Assembly: GCA_019750135.1 (NCBI GenBank)
Contig: JAIEOV010000013.1
Location: 103,553-167,552, forward strand
Direction: 5' to 3'
DNA from: Reyranella sp.
GTDB lineage: Bacteria; Pseudomonadota; Alphaproteobacteria; Reyranellales; Reyranellaceae
DNA: 64,000 nucleotides
This document shows positions 61,419-64,000 of this stretch, in pieces (within the stretch, counting starts at the first letter, position 1; the number at the start of each line of letters is the position of its first letter). A model generated the notes under the pieces. It had not been told where the DNA came from. It did no database searches and was given only the letters and a program-made list of their open reading frames with translations. The position numbers and the translations under genes were made by a program.

Positions 61419-62384
61419 CTACTGCAGCTTGATCTCGGCCTTCTTGGCCAGATCGATGTTTTCCTTGATCTCGGCGGCGACGATCTTGTCGAACTCGGCG
61501 GGCGTCGTCGGCGAAGGATCGGTGCCGAGCGCCTGCAGGCGCTCCTTGACCTCGGGATTGTCGAGCGCCTTGCGGACCTCGGCGTTGAGCTTGTTGATCA
61601 CCGCCGGCGGCGTGCCGGCCGGCGCGAACAGCCCGACCCAGAAGTTGTAGCCGCTGTCCTTGAAGCCCTGCTCCTCGGTGGTCGGCAGGCCGGGCAGCAC
61701 CGACGAACGCTTGGGGCTGCCGTTGGCCAGGGCCACGACGCGGCCGTCCTTGATCATCGGCAGGGCCGCGATCACCGGGCAGAAATAGATGTCGGTGCGG
61801 CCGTTCATCGTGTCGCCTAGCGCCTCGGGCGTGCCCTTGTAGGGCACGTGCACCGTGTCGATATCGGCCGCGAGCTTGAACTTCTCGGCATTCATGTGCG
61901 TGCCGCTGCCCGTGCCGGCCGTCGCATAGGTCAGCTTGCCCGGGGCCGCCTTGGCCGCCTTCACGTAGTCGTTGGCCGTCTTCCAGCCCTTCGACGGCGA
62001 GGCCACCATGATGTTGGGCTGCACGGCGAGCAGGGTGACGGCCGGCAGGTCCTTGGCCGTGTCGAAGGTCATGTTGGGATAGATCGCCGGATTGACCGTG
62101 TGCGCCGAGGAATTCGCCAGCAGCGTGTAGCCGTCGGGGGCGGATTTGGCGACCTGGCCCGCGCCGATCGTGCCGCCGGCACCGGGCTTGTTCTCGACGA
62201 CGACGGTCTGGCCCAGGTTCTTGGTCATGGCCGCCGCCACGGCGCGCGCCACGACGTCGGTGGCGCTGCCCGGGGTGAAGGGCACGATGATGTGGATCGG
62301 TTTGTCGGGGAAATTTTGCGCCGAAGCGGGCAGGGCGAGCAGTATCGATGCCGATGCCAATGTGAGTGCAACCCGACGTTTCAT
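61419..62384 (-). CDS. Bug-family (TctC-like) substrate-binding protein
   Basis: A 321-residue periplasmic binding protein. The signal peptide is MKRRVALTLASASILLALPASAQ; the mature protein opens NFPDKPIHIIVPFTPGSATD. Family motifs VENKPGAGGTIGAGQVAK, TAGTGSGTHMNAEKFK and HVPYKGTPEALGDTM are all present. AGGGA lies before ATG 62384. It lies between an amidohydrolase deaminase gene (20-base gap) and a MetE-like gene (six bases), as an orphan receptor probably feeding this operon. No tctAB genes are present. Confidence 0.9.
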   Translation of the reverse strand: MKRRVALTLASASILLALPASAQNFPDKPIHIIVPFTPGSATDVVARAVAAAMTKNLGQTVVVENKPGAGGTIGAGQVAKSAPDGYTLLANSSAHTVNPAIYPNMTFDTAKDLPAVTLLAVQPNIMVASPSKGWKTANDYVKAAKAAPGKLTYATAGTGSGTHMNAEKFKLAADIDTVHVPYKGTPEALGDTMNGRTDIYFCPVIAALPMIKDGRVVALANGSPKRSSVLPGLPTTEEQGFKDSGYNFWVGLFAPAGTPPAVINKLNAEVRKALDNPEVKERLQALGTDPSPTTPAEFDKIVAAEIKENIDLAKKAEIKLQ

Positions 62385-62404
62385 CGACTTTTTTCCCTGT
62401 AGTC

Positions 62405-63781
62405 TTATGTCGCCGCTATTTCGCGGCTGACGCTTTTTACATTTAGTCTCGACAGAATCCGTTCGCCCGACGCCGCCAGCCTGGCGCGCACGCCTGAAAG
62501 ATCGGGCCACGCCAGCTTACCATCGCGCTTGGCGAAGCGGCCGGCAACCAGCACGTCGCGCATGCGGGCGCCGGAACCCTGCATGACCACCGATGCGACC
62601 GCATCGTGCACCGGCCACATCGCGAGCGGGCCGAGCGACATCACGGCGATGTCGGCCTGCTTACCGGGCACCAGCGAGCCGATGCGGCCGGCCATGCCCA
62701 GCATCGCCGCCCCGCGGGTGGTGATCCAGTCGAAGGCCTCCGCCGCCGGCACCGTGGAAGTGGCGGGGATGCCGCCGCTGCGGGCGCGTTCCGCCGCATT
62801 GTCCAGCGCACGCTGCGAGGCGAGCGCCATGCGGGCCACGGTGAACATGTCGCCGCTCACCGCCGATTCGAGGTCGACGCCGACCGACGGGCCGCAGCCC
62901 AGCGCGCGCAGGCGGCCGGTGATGGGATGGCCATGGCCCTGCGCCATCTCGTTCTCGGGTGTGATCGAGAAGCTGACGCCGAGATCGACGAAGGCCTTCA
63001 ACTGCGCGTCGGTGAGGTTGTTGCCGTGCACGATGTTGATGTGCGGGCCGACCAGGCCGCGCTGCATCAGGGTCTCCCAGCCGCCCGGCGTCTTGGCCTC
63101 GCCGCCGCCCTGGTGCATCGAGGCGACCAGGCCGAGCTCCTTGGCCAAGGCGAAGTCATGGTCGCTGACCTCGAGCGTGGAGTAGTGCGGGCCGAGCACC
63201 GCCATGCCCAGGGTCACCAGGGCCTGCCGGTCGGACAGCGGGCCCTTCAGCAGCCGCTCGACTTCCTTGCGGGGGTGAGGGACTTCCGAGAAGTGCGGCT
63301 CGCCGGGCTTGGGATCGGGCTTGGGCGAGCCGTGGAAGAAGGCGGCGCGGATGCCGGCTTCCTTCAGGCCGGCGATGCCGGCATCGGTGTGCTCGGGCGT
63401 CGGGTTGTTGTGGCACCAGTCGACCAAGGTGGTGACGCCGTGGTCGAGCTGGTTCAGCGCGCCGGCCAGGGTGGCGATGTGGATGTCCTCGGGCGTGAAC
63501 ACCGTGGCCAGCCCGGCATGGACGTGGCGGAAGTACTCCAGCAGCGTCCAGTTGGCGGCCACCGAGCGCAGCGCCGTCTGCCAGGTGTGCATGTGGGCGT
63601 TGACCAGCCCCGGCAGCACGAAGTGTCCGCTGCAGTCGATGGTCTCTGCGTCAGCAGCCTGCAACGAGGGCGCGATGGCGGCGATGCGGTCGCCGTCGAC
63701 CAGCACGTCGCCCTTGGGCAGCACGCCGAGCGTGGCATCCTGCGTGACGACGACGCCGGACTTGAAAAGGACTTTGGTCAT
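62405..63781 (-). CDS. Amidohydrolase/deaminase (SAH/MTA deaminase or Atz/Trz-like)
   Basis: A 458-residue metal-dependent deaminase or chlorohydrolase of the Atz/Trz, guanine- and S-adenosylhomocysteine-deaminase group. FVLPGLVNAHMHTWQTALR gives the H-x-H metal ligands at about residue 65. His in ASMHQGGGEA, His in IVHGNNLTD and the Asp in VGVDLESAVSGDMF complete the site; the usual D-[NS]-A/G after that Asp is L-E here. The closing beta-strand domain contains GSLVPGKQADIAVM. It leads the operon with a Bug receptor, a MetE-like protein and a small protein. The ring substrate is not known. Confidence 0.85.
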   Translation of the reverse strand: MTKVLFKSGVVVTQDATLGVLPKGDVLVDGDRIAAIAPSLQAADAETIDCSGHFVLPGLVNAHMHTWQTALRSVAANWTLLEYFRHVHAGLATVFTPEDIHIATLAGALNQLDHGVTTLVDWCHNNPTPEHTDAGIAGLKEAGIRAAFFHGSPKPDPKPGEPHFSEVPHPRKEVERLLKGPLSDRQALVTLGMAVLGPHYSTLEVSDHDFALAKELGLVASMHQGGGEAKTPGGWETLMQRGLVGPHINIVHGNNLTDAQLKAFVDLGVSFSITPENEMAQGHGHPITGRLRALGCGPSVGVDLESAVSGDMFTVARMALASQRALDNAAERARSGGIPATSTVPAAEAFDWITTRGAAMLGMAGRIGSLVPGKQADIAVMSLGPLAMWPVHDAVASVVMQGSGARMRDVLVAGRFAKRDGKLAWPDLSGVRARLAASGERILSRLNVKSVSREIAAT

Positions 63782-63810
63782 CGTTGCACAGCGTTGAATT
63801 CCACAGAAGG

Positions 63811-63878
63811 TGTCATCCCGAGCGAAGCGAGGGACCTTTCCTGTTGCCTAAAGGTCCCTCGCTTCGCTCGGGATGACA
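63811..63878. repeat. Perfect 29-base inverted repeat
   Basis: Arms 63811-63839 and 63850-63878 are exact reverse complements (ends TGTCATCCCGA and TCGGGATGACA), with a ten-base loop CCTGTTGCCT. It lies between the deaminase gene and the next minus-strand gene. Confidence 0.9.
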
Positions 63879-63889
63879 GCGAGGCGCTG

Positions 63890-64000
63890 TCACAGACCAT
63901 CGCCGACCTTCACGTTCTCCGCGTCGAGCTTCATGCCGGCGGAGCGGGCGAGCTCCAGCAGCAGCACGGAGAAATCGATGTCGCCGGGATATTGGTGCGC
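63890..64000 (-). CDS. C-terminal end of an unidentified protein (partial)
   Basis: The last 36 codons of a gene that begins beyond the window end, terminating at TGA 63892-63890. The residues AHQYPGDIDFSVLLLELARS and GMKLDAENVKVGDGL read as a helix and a short tail. This is too little to name a family. It would be the gene upstream of the deaminase operon, separated from it by a 29-base inverted repeat. Confidence 0.55.
   Translation of the reverse strand, partial: AHQYPGDIDFSVLLLELARSAGMKLDAENVKVGDGL

Noticed and set aside
63811..63878. Insertion-sequence terminal repeats
   Set aside because: The arms are only ten bases apart and enclose no transposase or target duplication, so this is a hairpin element rather than an IS.
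1..64000. Radical SAM maturase for the RiPP-like precursor
   Set aside because: I looked for CxxxCxxC and SPASM-type Cys clusters in the supported proteins of the window and found none. The CSAC/CPWC pattern at 7857-8378 is a zinc ribbon.

Overview
The window is GC-rich (visibly well over 60%), densely packed chromosomal DNA. Its gene content suggests a metabolically versatile alphaproteobacterium: several Bug-type (TctC-like) solute-binding proteins, many amidohydrolases, a cobalt-type nitrile hydratase, and a HWE-family bacteriophytochrome kinase next to its heme oxygenase. A Reyranella- or Rhodospirillales-like host is a guess from gene content only. I see no rRNA, tRNA, CRISPR array, transposase or phage gene. 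About 55 protein genes are supported, one of which is broken; two more are cut by the window ends.

Left third (1-23.4 kb). The tail of an RTX-like secreted protein is followed by an N-acyl-D-amino-acid deacylase, a DUF1835 protein, a nitroreductase, a ThDP enzyme and an SMP-30 lactonase. Next comes a thiolase/DUF35 pair followed in the same direction by a Trp-x-Asn repeat protein that looks like a GrrA-type cyclophane RiPP precursor; no radical SAM partner is in the window. A minus-strand block then holds an MFS transporter, a LysR regulator, an alpha/beta hydrolase, a second ThDP enzyme, an amidohydrolase and a single-chain biotin-dependent acyl-CoA carboxylase. It is followed on the plus strand by a transporter / ATC-hydrolase-like / GMC oxidoreductase / DHA2 exporter operon.

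Middle (23.4-43 kb). A 556-base non-coding gap contains a good sigma-70-like promoter and hairpins. After it come an Ldh2-type dehydrogenase and an HD-domain protein flanking a perfect 14-base palindrome. Then follow the nitrile hydratase operon, a LOG-family protein, an ACMSD-like amidohydrolase, an amidohydrolase pseudogene with an internal deletion, an SDR, a lyase/LLM-oxidoreductase/Gfo-Idh-MocA operon, a 1061-residue Asp-box beta-propeller protein, a carboxylesterase, a Bug protein and a TPR protein.

Right third (43-64 kb). An SDR, the BphO-BphP red-light sensing pair with a divergent single-domain response regulator, a Tat-exported dienelactone hydrolase-like protein, a ClC chloride channel and an MHS-type transporter lead into a tight five-gene operon (GMC oxidoreductase, NHL propeller, MetE-like barrel, 2-hydroxyacid dehydrogenase, Bug protein). 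The end carries a second D-aminoacylase, small exported PepSY-like proteins, and a second Bug plus MetE-like operon with an amidohydrolase deaminase. Several families of palindromic repeats sit between genes, often between convergent stop codons.

All family calls come from reading motifs by eye; no database search was run. Substrates of most enzymes cannot be fixed from sequence alone.
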